Of a stretch of 64,000 nucleotides of DNA, positions 10,915 to 18,281 are shown piece by piece. Location of the stretch: NCBI GenBank assembly GCA_000702525.1, contig JNIN01000001.1, positions 1,684,501 to 1,748,500 of the forward strand. Direction: 5' to 3'. The position numbers and the translations under genes were made by a program. The notes below the pieces were generated by a model. That model saw only the letters and a list, made by a program, of their open reading frames with translations, was not told the DNA's origin and did not search any database. How positions within the stretch are numbered: the stretch's first letter is position 1; each line of letters begins with the position of its first letter. This DNA comes from Lachnospiraceae bacterium AC2012. Lineage in GTDB: Bacteria; Bacillota; Clostridia; Lachnospirales; Lachnospiraceae.

Positions 10915-11325
10915 ATGGCAGATAATAATCCAATGTTCGAAGTAGAGATCATCACTCCCGATCGTGAATTCTATCGTGGCGAAGTATCTATGATTGAATT
11001 TACAACGACTGAGGGACAGATTGGTGTCTATAAGAACCATATTCCACTGACAACAGTCCTTGCGCCTGGTGTAGTAACACTTACAGAAGCAGATGGCAAG
11101 AGGGAAGCCGCCGTGCATTCCGGATTTGCTGAGATTCTGGGAGATCGTGTTACTATGATGGCAGAGATTGCAGAGTGGCCAGATGAAATCGACAAGAATC
11201 GTGCCATGAAGGCAGAGGAACGTGCGAGAAGACGTCTGGAAGCAATGGAAGCAGACCTGGATTACGCGCGTGCCGAGATTGCTTTACGTAAAGCGCTGGT
11301 ACGCTTGGATATCACAGAGAAATAA
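10915..11325 (+). CDS. atpC: F-type ATP synthase subunit epsilon
   Basis: The 136-residue epsilon subunit has the N-terminal beta-sandwich (about 1-88, with the TTEGQIGVYKNHIPL segment) that binds the rotor foot, and the C-terminal helical hairpin (about 95-136) that can inhibit hydrolysis. It is the last gene of the operon and is followed directly by an intrinsic terminator. Confidence 0.95.
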   Translation: MADNNPMFEVEIITPDREFYRGEVSMIEFTTTEGQIGVYKNHIPLTTVLAPGVVTLTEADGKREAAVHSGFAEILGDRVTMMAEIAEWPDEIDKNRAMKAEERARRRLEAMEADLDYARAEIALRKALVRLDITEK

Positions 11326-11336
11326 TGTTTCTAATT

Positions 11337-11372
11337 AGAGAGACTCATGGATGACATGGGTCTCTCTTTTTG
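11337..11372 (+). terminator. Terminator of the ATP synthase operon
   Basis: AGAGAGAC at 11337-11344 pairs with GTCTCTCT at 11360-11367, with an inner CATG/CATG extension, and runs into a T tract. It starts 11 bases after the atpC stop. Confidence 0.88.
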
Positions 11373-11420
11373 TGATATAATGAAAAAAACTGTGGAAACA
11401 TCCCTTATATTTTGGATGTT
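11373..11420 (+). promoter_or_regulatory. Extended -10 promoter and leader hairpin before the small coiled-coil gene
   Basis: TGATATAAT at 11373-11381 is an extended -10 directly behind the atp terminator; no good -35 is visible (ATGACA 11351-11356 is 19 bp away). Downstream in the leader, AACATCC (11397-11403) and GGATGTT (11414-11420) form a perfect 7-bp hairpin of unknown role. Confidence 0.5.
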
Positions 11421-11455
11421 ACGTGGATAAATTATGATTAGAACGAGGGATTAGT

Positions 11456-11662
11456 ATGGAATTCGATAAGAGACATGAAATTGAAAAGCTCAAGATGGAA
11501 ATTGACGACATAGAATTGAAAGAGAAGCAGTTAAGAGACGAGTTGGAACGATTGAGCGCTAAGAAGACAGAACTTCTTAGACAGATTGCAGAGAAGTCTG
11601 ATGAAAAATACGAGCAGGATATGCTTGAATTGGTTTATCAGCAGAGGAAAAATTTGAAATGA
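11456..11662 (+). CDS. Small coiled-coil protein of unknown function
   Basis: A 68-residue, soluble, very highly charged protein. Leu and Ile recur at heptad spacing from about residue 8 to 48, so a single helix forming a coiled coil is likely. No family is recognised. It has its own promoter-like sequence and a ribosome site (GAGGGA before the ATG), and its stop overlaps the start of the EamA transporter by 4 bases, which suggests linked translation with that transporter. Confidence 0.7.
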   Translation: MEFDKRHEIEKLKMEIDDIELKEKQLRDELERLSAKKTELLRQIAEKSDEKYEQDMLELVYQQRKNLK

Positions 11663-12666
11663 AACAAAAGAATTTCTTAGCCAGGACACCGGTTCTGGTG
11701 ATAGGAGCTTTGATTTGTTGCGCTCTTTGGGGCGGTGCATTTCCAGCGATTAAAGTAGGATATCAGATGTTCGGTATAGCATCCGATGATACAGGGGCGC
11801 AGATTATCTTTGCGGGATGTCGGTTTATCCTGGCGGGGCTTCTGGCACAGTTGATTGGTAGTTTGATTTACGGTGAAATCTTATATCCAAAATTTAAAAA
11901 TCTGAAAATGGTATTGGTGCTTGCACTTTTACAGACGACCGCGCAATACTTTTTCTTCTATATTGGCCTGGCGCATACAACCGGTGTGAAAGCTTCGATT
12001 GTAGAGGCGTTGAATGTATTTGTGGCCTTGCTTGTAGCAGCACTGCTATTTCGACAGGAGAAGCTTACGGTAAGGAAGATACTGGGATGTATACTGGGAT
12101 TTGCAGGTGTTGTGATTGTGAATCTGAGTGGATCGGGATTTGATTTTGACATGACGTTTCTGGGAGAGGGATGCATCTTCTTATCTACGATTGCATATGC
12201 ATTTTCATCCGTATGTATTAAGAAATATTCGCAATATGAGCGCCCGTTTACTTTGTCGGCCTTCCAGTTTATGATTGGCGGATTATTGCTGATTTTAGTT
12301 GGAATCGGCGTATGGGATAGTAAGCATATGATGGGAGAAAATGCGGATCGAAAGTATGTATCGTCCATATTTAAAGCGGCACAGAATCAGTCCCATCTGT
12401 TTACGAAAAATGCGGTATTGATACTGTTTCTACTGGCAGGTATTTCTGCAATTGCCTATAGCTTATGGGGATTATTGTTGAAATACAATGAAGTGAGCCG
12501 TGTGGCGGTATTTGGATTTTTAACACCGATTTTTGGAGTGCTGTTTTCCACGATTTTCCTGCTGGAAGAAAGCGTTTCCTCCACAGAGACAATCGTAACA
12601 GCACTGGTATTGGTATCGGTTGGTACCCTGATGGTGCAATGGCGAAATAAGAAAGAGGAGGATTAG
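11659..12666 (+). CDS. EamA/DMT-family transporter
   Basis: A 335-residue integral membrane protein with about ten hydrophobic segments arranged as two EamA repeats. The first repeat begins with the family-typical CALWGGAFPAIKVG, and the second half has the matching YSLWGLLLKYNEVSRVAVFGFLTP pattern, split here by the residue range. A hydrophilic insertion of roughly 30 residues (about 223-252) lies between helices in the second repeat. Substrates in this superfamily are amino acids, sugars or other metabolites; nothing here fixes one. Translationally coupled to the upstream coiled-coil protein. Its stop overlaps that of the convergent greA. Confidence 0.85.
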   Translation: MKQKNFLARTPVLVIGALICCALWGGAFPAIKVGYQMFGIASDDTGAQIIFAGCRFILAGLLAQLIGSLIYGEILYPKFKNLKMVLVLALLQTTAQYFFFYIGLAHTTGVKASIVEALNVFVALLVAALLFRQEKLTVRKILGCILGFAGVVIVNLSGSGFDFDMTFLGEGCIFLSTIAYAFSSVCIKKYSQYERPFTLSAFQFMIGGLLLILVGIGVWDSKHMMGENADRKYVSSIFKAAQNQSHLFTKNAVLILFLLAGISAIAYSLWGLLLKYNEVSRVAVFGFLTPIFGVLFSTIFLLEESVSSTETIVTALVLVSVGTLMVQWRNKKEED

Positions 12667-13163
12667 AAGGATTTGATATCCTCATCCTCATCTTCAGATT
12701 TTAAGATAGCACGAATTTCAACATCATAAGAATATTCTGAATTAACAGGCACTGTGACGATATCACCAACTTTGTGATTAAGCAGTGCCTTTCCTAATGG
12801 GGATTCAATACTGACACGTCCGTTCATAGAATCCGAACGGATGGATGTCGTAATCTTAACGGTATCCTCTTCTTCATCTTCTAAAATATAAAACATGACC
12901 GTATCATCCAGTCCGACTTCATCCTCGGCAGAAGTATCTTCGACGACTGTTGAAGTGCGAAGCATACGATCGAGATAACGAATTCGTGATTCGTTGATAT
13001 TCTTATCTCTTTTCGCAGCATAATATTCAAAATTCTCGGACAAATCACCGTGTGATCTGGCCTCCTTTAAATTTTCAATTAAGATGGGACGGAGCTCTAA
13101 TTTGCGGTAACGGATCTCCTTCTCAATTTTAGCAATATCGCTCTCTGTTAAACGTTCTCCCAT
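12663..13163 (-). CDS. greA: Transcription elongation factor GreA
   Basis: Rescues backtracked RNA polymerase by stimulating transcript cleavage. The 166-residue protein has the N-terminal coiled coil whose tip carries the acidic motif GDLSENFEY (Asp and Glu that hold the second metal), and a C-terminal FKBP-like globular domain containing the conserved SPLGKALL. An Asp/Glu-rich tail extends the C-terminus. The start is set at 13163 because AAGGAGGAAC lies just upstream; a longer open frame to 13280 has no support. A promoter (TTGTCA, 17 bp, TAAAAT) lies at 13195-13223 on the minus strand. Confidence 0.93.
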   Translation of the reverse strand: MGERLTESDIAKIEKEIRYRKLELRPILIENLKEARSHGDLSENFEYYAAKRDKNINESRIRYLDRMLRTSTVVEDTSAEDEVGLDDTVMFYILEDEEEDTVKITTSIRSDSMNGRVSIESPLGKALLNHKVGDIVTVPVNSEYSYDVEIRAILKSEDEDEDIKSF

Positions 13164-13194
13164 AATGTTCCTCCTTGGGTTTTTCCCTAGGGTC

Positions 13195-13246
13195 ATTTTA
13201 AGTGAAAAATGGCAAAATGACAAGAAAAGTGTTATATTTTTACTAT
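13195..13246. promoter_or_regulatory. Divergent promoters sharing a -35 region
   Basis: On the minus strand TTGTCA (complement of 13218-13223), 17 bp, TAAAAT (complement of 13195-13200) drives greA. On the plus strand ATGACA (13217-13222), 18 bp, TACTAT (13241-13246) points to the tocopherol-cyclase-like gene. The two -35 boxes overlap by five bases. Confidence 0.6.
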
Positions 13247-13295
13247 GTAATGAGACTGGTAAAATTAGCGTAAAAAACAAGGGGAAGAGAAAATT

Positions 13296-14465
13296 ATGGG
13301 TGGAAAAACAGAGTCAAATTTTAATCATCCCGATGTATTTCGTGATGCCTTTATGCTTAAGGGATTGCTTGCGCGAGAGGGCTATGACTGGTGGTGGCAC
13401 AGCCTGACGGCTAGAAATGCAAATACGGGGGAAGAGAAAGCATTCTATATCGAATTCTTTACCATAAATCCGGCACTTGGCGGTGATGAGCCAGTGTTTG
13501 GGCAGATTGATATGGAGCGGTCGAGCGGCCTCAAACCATCGTATCTTATGGTGAATGTGGGAACCTGGGGTGAGGATGCGGCGCAGCTGCATCGTTTCTT
13601 TGGGTGGAATCACGTCAATGTCAAGGAAGAAGTACCATTTCTAATCAGTGCGGAGGAATGTTTCTGCTCTGAAAATCGGACGCTTGGCAAGGTCGATGTG
13701 ACGGAAGAGGATGTGGAAATGCATCCGGAGTGGCTCAGTGACGCGGGCTCTATGATGTGGGATTTGACCATCGATAAACAAGTGGCATTTAACGTGGGCT
13801 ATGGCGCTGGAAAAGCACTTCGTGAGATGGATTTGTTCCAAATGTTTTGGCATGTGCAGGGAATGAAAACGGCCTATAGCGGGACGATTTACTGGAATGG
13901 AGAGAAATATCTCGTGGAGCCGGAGAATTGTTACGGCTATGCGGATAAGAACTGGGGAAGTGATTTTACAAGCCCTTGGGTCTGGCTGAGTTCAAACAAT
14001 CTGACGAGTATGATTAGCGGTAAGAAATTGGAGAATAGCGCCTTTGACATTGGTGGTGGCAGACCAAAGGTTGGCCCGAAGGAATTGCCAAGAAAGCTGC
14101 TCAGCGCATTTTGGTATGAAGGCACACCGTATGAATTCAATTTCTCGAAGTTCTGGACGCTGACAAAGACGAAATTTAAGTGTAAAGAAACGCGTACGAA
14201 GGTGGTTTGGCGCGTGCAGCAGGAGACCCCGGTTGCGAAAGTACAGGTTGAGGTTGTATGCGAAAAGAAGGATATGTTGAAGATACGCTACGAGTCGCCG
14301 GATGGGAAATTCCGTCATAAGAATCTGTGGAATGGCGGCAATGGTACGGGTAAAATCAAGTTATACAAGAAGCGCATTTCCATTAAAAACAAGTGGGAAT
14401 GGGAGCTTGTGGATATGATTGAGGCCAAGAATGTTGGCTGTGAATACGGCGAGTTTGTAGATTAA
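13296..14465 (+). CDS. Tocopherol cyclase-like (lipocalin-type) protein
   Basis: A 389-residue soluble protein resembling the tocopherol cyclase family. The strongest match is the segment around residues 211-232, where YADKNWGSDFTSPWVWLSSN contains the family pattern of KNWG followed by a proline and W-x-W. It is rich in Trp and beta-strand-like stretches and has no signal peptide or cysteine metal site. The plant and cyanobacterial enzyme closes the chromanol ring of vitamin E, which is not expected in an anaerobic Firmicute, so the real substrate (some lipid or prenyl compound) is unknown. Ribosome site AAGGGGAAGAG upstream of ATG 13296. Located between greA and pfkA. Confidence 0.7.
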   Translation: MGGKTESNFNHPDVFRDAFMLKGLLAREGYDWWWHSLTARNANTGEEKAFYIEFFTINPALGGDEPVFGQIDMERSSGLKPSYLMVNVGTWGEDAAQLHRFFGWNHVNVKEEVPFLISAEECFCSENRTLGKVDVTEEDVEMHPEWLSDAGSMMWDLTIDKQVAFNVGYGAGKALREMDLFQMFWHVQGMKTAYSGTIYWNGEKYLVEPENCYGYADKNWGSDFTSPWVWLSSNNLTSMISGKKLENSAFDIGGGRPKVGPKELPRKLLSAFWYEGTPYEFNFSKFWTLTKTKFKCKETRTKVVWRVQQETPVAKVQVEVVCEKKDMLKIRYESPDGKFRHKNLWNGGNGTGKIKLYKKRISIKNKWEWELVDMIEAKNVGCEYGEFVD

Positions 14466-14527
14466 AGCAAGCGCGAAGGAATGAGTAGCAGGAGATTGGG
14501 ATTAGCAAGGAGCGAGGAGAAGGGTAT

Positions 14528-15598
14528 ATGAGAATAGGAATGTTAACAAGCGGCGGTGACTGTCAGGCTTTAAATGCAGCGATGCGAGGCGTAGTAAAGG
14601 GTTTGGCAAACAATGTTAAGGACCTGGAGATTTATGGCTTTTATGAGGGCTATAAGGGCTTGATTTATGGCAACTATCGCCTGCTGACAAGCGCAGATTT
14701 CTCGGGCATTCTGACGAAAGGTGGAACCATTCTCGGATCTTCCCGTCAGCCATTCAAATACATGCGGACACCGGATGAAAATGGACTCGACAAAGTCGAG
14801 GCGATGAAGGACAATTATAAGAAGCTGAAGCTGGATTGTCTGGTCATTCTCGGTGGAAATGGTACGCAGAAGACGGCGAATCTTCTTCGCGATGAAGGTT
14901 GTAACGTGATTCATCTACCAAAGACCATTGATAATGATATCTATGGAACGGATATTACCTTTGGCTTCTACAGTGCAATTGATGTAGCCTGTTCTGCAAT
15001 TGATTGCATTCATACGACAGCGGCAAGTCATAATCGTGTCTTTATCGTAGAGGTTATGGGTCATAAAGTGGGCTGGTTGACGCTCTATGCCGGTGTTGCA
15101 TCGGGTGCAGATATCATCTTGCTTCCGGAGATTCCTTATGAGGATGATAGGATTATCGAAGCAATCGATGCGAGACAGAAGGCTGGCAAGGGATTTACCA
15201 TTCTCGCTGTAGCGGAAGGCGCCATTTCTAAGGAAGAGGCGAAGATGACGAAGAAAGAGCTGAAGAAAAAACGCAGTGCAGAAACATTTCCATCCGTGTC
15301 TTATCGCATCGCGGATATGATTACAAAACGTACGGGTGCAGAGGCAAGAGTGACGGTGCCGGGACATACGCAGCGTGGTGGAAGTCCGGTGCCATATGAC
15401 AGAGCGCTTTGTACAAGACTTGGCGCTGCAGCTGCACAGGCGATTTTAGATAAAGATTATGGTAAAATGATAGCTATGGTCAATGACAAGACAAAGCGGG
15501 TACCACTTGAGAAGGTAGCTGGCAAGCTGAAAGCGGTAGATCCGGAGTGCCAGATGATTAAAGAGGCAAAATTTATCGGCATCAGCTTTGGGGACTAA
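14528..15598 (+). CDS. pfkA: 6-phosphofructokinase, group III (mixed-type) family
   Basis: Phosphorylates fructose 6-phosphate at C1 in glycolysis. The 356-residue protein has the PFK motifs in order: GGDCQALNAAMRG near the N-terminus, the nucleotide loop GGNGTQKTANLL (about 110-121), the catalytic PKTIDND (about 134-140) and the substrate-binding PGHTQRGGSP (about 277-286). The pattern of Gly at the position that decides ATP over PPi, together with Lys in PKTIDND, is that of group III enzymes rather than E. coli PfkA. The usual GGDG is GGNG here. A purine-rich ribosome site (GAGGAGAAGGG) precedes the ATG; dnaX follows 27 bp later. Confidence 0.9.
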   Translation: MRIGMLTSGGDCQALNAAMRGVVKGLANNVKDLEIYGFYEGYKGLIYGNYRLLTSADFSGILTKGGTILGSSRQPFKYMRTPDENGLDKVEAMKDNYKKLKLDCLVILGGNGTQKTANLLRDEGCNVIHLPKTIDNDIYGTDITFGFYSAIDVACSAIDCIHTTAASHNRVFIVEVMGHKVGWLTLYAGVASGADIILLPEIPYEDDRIIEAIDARQKAGKGFTILAVAEGAISKEEAKMTKKELKKKRSAETFPSVSYRIADMITKRTGAEARVTVPGHTQRGGSPVPYDRALCTRLGAAAAQAILDKDYGKMIAMVNDKTKRVPLEKVAGKLKAVDPECQMIKEAKFIGISFGD

Positions 15599-15625
15599 TA
15601 TCGAATACAGATTGGAGTAGGACAA

Positions 15626-17230
15626 GTGGCATATATTGCACTTTATCGAAAGTTCAGACCACAGGAATTCTCTGAGGTCAAGGGACAAGATCATATTGTA
15701 ACAACTTTAAAAAATCAGATTAAAGCGAATCGTATCGGACACGCATATCTATTTACGGGTACGCGTGGTACGGGTAAGACGAGTGTGGCGAAGCTTTTTG
15801 CGAAGGCTGTAAACTGCGAGCATCCGAAGGAGGACGGTAGTCCTTGCGGCGAATGTGCGGTTTGCAAGGCGGTGCAGGATGGTTCGAGTTTAAATGTTAT
15901 TGAAATCGATGCGGCTAGTAATACGGGTGTACAGAACATTCGAGATATCATCGATGAGGTGAGTTATCCACCGACCGAGGGGAAATATAAGGTCTACATC
16001 ATCGATGAGGTTCATATGCTGTCGCAGGGCGCGTTTAATGCGCTTTTGAAGACGTTGGAAGAACCACCATCTTATGTGATCTTCATCCTCGCTACGACGG
16101 AAGTGCAGAAGGTGCCGATTACGATTAAATCGCGTTGCCAGAGATATGATTTCCATCGTATTTCGATCGAGACGATTTCGGCGCGTCTGATGGAACTTCT
16201 GGAGCGTGAAGGAATCGAATACGAAGAACGTGCCATCCGTTATGTGGCAAAGGCCGGCGATGGTTCGATGCGAGATGCGTTATCGCTTCTGGATCAGTGT
16301 ATTGCTTTTTATATCGATCAGAAGCTGACGTATGACAATGTTTTGAATGTGCTCGGAGCCGTGGATACTGACGTCTTCCAGAGATTGCTTCGTTGTATCA
16401 CGGAGAAGAATGTGCTCGGGGCGGTCGAGATTGTGGAAGAGATCGTCATAGATGGTCGGGAACTGGGACAGTTCGTAACGGATTTTGTATGGTATTTGAG
16501 AAATCTACTTCTGGCCAGAAATCTGGACCAGATGGAAGATATATTGGATGTTTCATCTGAAAATATGGCAAAACTCAAGGAACAGGCGGACCTCATCGAG
16601 GATGTTTTATTGATGAGATACATAAGGGTCTTGTCAGATTTGTCAAATCAGTTAAAATATTCATCACAGAAGCGTGTATTACTCGAAGTAACGATTATCA
16701 AATTATGTAAACCACAGATGGAGAAGAATTACGATTCTCTTCTGGATCGTATGGACACTCTGGAACGCCAGTTAGAAAAGGGCGTTGTCGTGCAGAATGT
16801 GGTGGAGCCGGCTGGAAAACCGGTGGAAGCACAGCCGGTAGAAGTGGAGAAGAAGTCCCTTCCGGCAGCTGTACCAGAGGATGTGAAGAATGCCGCAGCA
16901 CAGTGGCGGTCCATTATCCATGATGTGGATCCGATGCTCACGAAATTCTTGAAGGATGCATTGGTATCCGTAAGTGAGCAGAACGAGTTGATCATCGTCT
17001 TTGATGTGGTCGATGCGGTGCAGTCAACGGCATATAATATGGTGATGCGTCCGGAGAATCAGGAAATGGTACGTAAGGCCATCAATGATCGAATCGGTCG
17101 AGAAGTTCCGGTGAAATTCGTAGATAATGCAACCGGCACGCCGAAGGAAAAGCTCTATACGGATGCAGTAGAAGCATTTACAGAGCACGCCGAGAATATC
17201 GGTATTGAAGTAGAAATAGAAGATTTTTAG
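15626..17230 (+). CDS. dnaX: DNA polymerase III subunits gamma/tau
   Basis: Clamp-loader ATPase and replisome organiser, 534 residues. Walker A GTRGTGKT (about 45-52), a four-cysteine zinc module (about 64-80), Walker B IIDEVHML and the SRC finger motif (KSRCQRYDF) are all present in domain order. The region after about 365 is the tau-type extension. The start codon is GTG, chosen because GGAGTAGGA lies 6 bases upstream and the protein then begins with the family-typical AYIALYRKFRP. The trio dnaX-ebfC-recR is the conserved Firmicute order. Confidence 0.96.
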   Translation: MAYIALYRKFRPQEFSEVKGQDHIVTTLKNQIKANRIGHAYLFTGTRGTGKTSVAKLFAKAVNCEHPKEDGSPCGECAVCKAVQDGSSLNVIEIDAASNTGVQNIRDIIDEVSYPPTEGKYKVYIIDEVHMLSQGAFNALLKTLEEPPSYVIFILATTEVQKVPITIKSRCQRYDFHRISIETISARLMELLEREGIEYEERAIRYVAKAGDGSMRDALSLLDQCIAFYIDQKLTYDNVLNVLGAVDTDVFQRLLRCITEKNVLGAVEIVEEIVIDGRELGQFVTDFVWYLRNLLLARNLDQMEDILDVSSENMAKLKEQADLIEDVLLMRYIRVLSDLSNQLKYSSQKRVLLEVTIIKLCKPQMEKNYDSLLDRMDTLERQLEKGVVVQNVVEPAGKPVEAQPVEVEKKSLPAAVPEDVKNAAAQWRSIIHDVDPMLTKFLKDALVSVSEQNELIIVFDVVDAVQSTAYNMVMRPENQEMVRKAINDRIGREVPVKFVDNATGTPKEKLYTDAVEAFTEHAENIGIEVEIEDF

Positions 17231-17243
17231 GAGGAAGTTAACC

Positions 17244-17588
17244 ATGGCAAAAAGAGGCGGTGGATTCCCAGGAGGAATGGGAAATATGAACAATCTGATG
17301 AAGCAGGCACAGAAGATGCAGCGTCAGATGGAAGCAGCACAGAAGGAAATGGAAACAAAGGAATTTACAGCAAAAGCAGGTGGCGGTGTTGTAGAAGTTA
17401 CCGTTTCTGGTAAGCGCGAAGTAACAAAAGTAAAGATTGCAGAAGAAGTAGTAGATCCTGATGATATCGAAACATTAGAAGATCTCGTTATGGCAGCAAC
17501 AAATGAAGCACTCCGCCAGGTTGAGGATGCAAGCCAGGCTTCGATGTCCTCACTTACAGGAGGATTGGGTGGAGGCCTTCCTTTCTAA
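17244..17588 (+). CDS. ebfC: YbaB/EbfC family nucleoid-associated protein
   Basis: Small DNA-binding dimer of 114 residues found between dnaX and recR in most bacteria. The Gly-rich, basic N-terminus is followed by a Met/Gln-rich helix and then the conserved core GGGVVEVTVSGKREVTKVKI, with the DPDDIETLEDLV segment after it. A Gly-rich tail ends the protein. Strong ribosome site AGGAGGAAG before ATG 17244. Confidence 0.94.
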   Translation: MAKRGGGFPGGMGNMNNLMKQAQKMQRQMEAAQKEMETKEFTAKAGGGVVEVTVSGKREVTKVKIAEEVVDPDDIETLEDLVMAATNEALRQVEDASQASMSSLTGGLGGGLPF

Positions 17589-18188
17589 ATGGAATACTAT
17601 AGCAAACAGATCAGTCGGCTGATTGCGGAGCTGTCGTCCCTTCCGGGAATTGGCGCAAAGTCCGCACAGAGATTGGCCTTTCATATCTTGAATATGCCAA
17701 AGGACGATGTGAATATGCTTGCAAATGTTCTGGTTGAGGCTCGAAACAACGTGCATTATTGCAAGGAGTGTTTCACATTGACAGATGCAGAGATTTGCCC
17801 GATTTGTGGGAATCCAAAGAGAAATCATAAGCTGATTATGGTAGTAGAGGATACCAGAGACCTCGCAGCCTATGAGAAAACAGGAAAATACGATGGTGTA
17901 TATCACGTACTTCATGGTGCCATTAGCCCGATGCAGGGAGTTGGCCCAAGCGATATCCGTCTCAAGGAATTGATGCAACGTCTGCAGAAAGAAGATGCGG
18001 ATGAAGTGATTATCGCTACGAATTCCAGCCTGGAGGGCGAGACAACCGCGATGTATATCAGTAAGTTGTTGAAACCTACGGGAATCAAGGTGACAAGAAT
18101 TGCCAGTGGCGTTCCTGTCGGCGGTGATTTGGAATATATCGATGAAGTGACATTGCTTCGTGCTCTGGACGGACGTACAGAGCTTTGA
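17589..18188 (+). CDS. recR: Recombination mediator RecR
   Basis: Works with RecO/RecF to load RecA on gapped DNA. The 199-residue protein has the helix-hairpin-helix (LSSLPGIGAKSAQRLAFHIL), the C4 zinc finger (CKECFTLTDAEICPICGN) and the Toprim domain starting at VVEDTRDLAAYE. The ATG follows the ebfC stop with no gap, so translation probably depends on ebfC; GGAGG at 17571-17575 is about 13 bases away. Confidence 0.96.
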   Translation: MEYYSKQISRLIAELSSLPGIGAKSAQRLAFHILNMPKDDVNMLANVLVEARNNVHYCKECFTLTDAEICPICGNPKRNHKLIMVVEDTRDLAAYEKTGKYDGVYHVLHGAISPMQGVGPSDIRLKELMQRLQKEDADEVIIATNSSLEGETTAMYISKLLKPTGIKVTRIASGVPVGGDLEYIDEVTLLRALDGRTEL

Positions 18189-18223
18189 TGCACGATTTTT
18201 CGCGATAAAAACTGAGGAAAAAC

Positions 18224-18251
18224 TAAAGAAATACAGCCTTCCGGTCGAAAT
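18224..18251 (+). promoter_or_regulatory. Probable sigma-28 promoter
   Basis: TAAA at 18224-18227, then 16 bp, then GTCGAAAT at 18244-18251 followed by AC. This resembles the sigma-28 pattern (TAAA, about 15, CCGATAT) and almost exactly matches the promoter-like sequence before the giant repeat gene at 32736. Transcription would start near 18258, about 24 bases before the ATG. Confidence 0.55.
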
Positions 18252-18281
18252 ACTATATGTACAACACCGGGAGGTTTTTTT
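18237..18281 (+). terminator. Terminator hairpin that also contains the Shine-Dalgarno of the next gene
   Basis: CCTTCCGGT (18237-18245) pairs with ACCGGGAGG (18266-18274) over nine pairs, one of them G-U, around a 20-base loop, and is followed by seven Ts. The right arm contains the ribosome site GGGAGG for ATG 18282. It would stop transcripts coming from recR and mask the ribosome site on any that read through. Confidence 0.6.

Noticed and set aside
15599-15625. Possible SRP RNA gene before dnaX, as in many Firmicutes
   Set aside because: Only 27 bases separate pfkA and dnaX, with no room for such an RNA.
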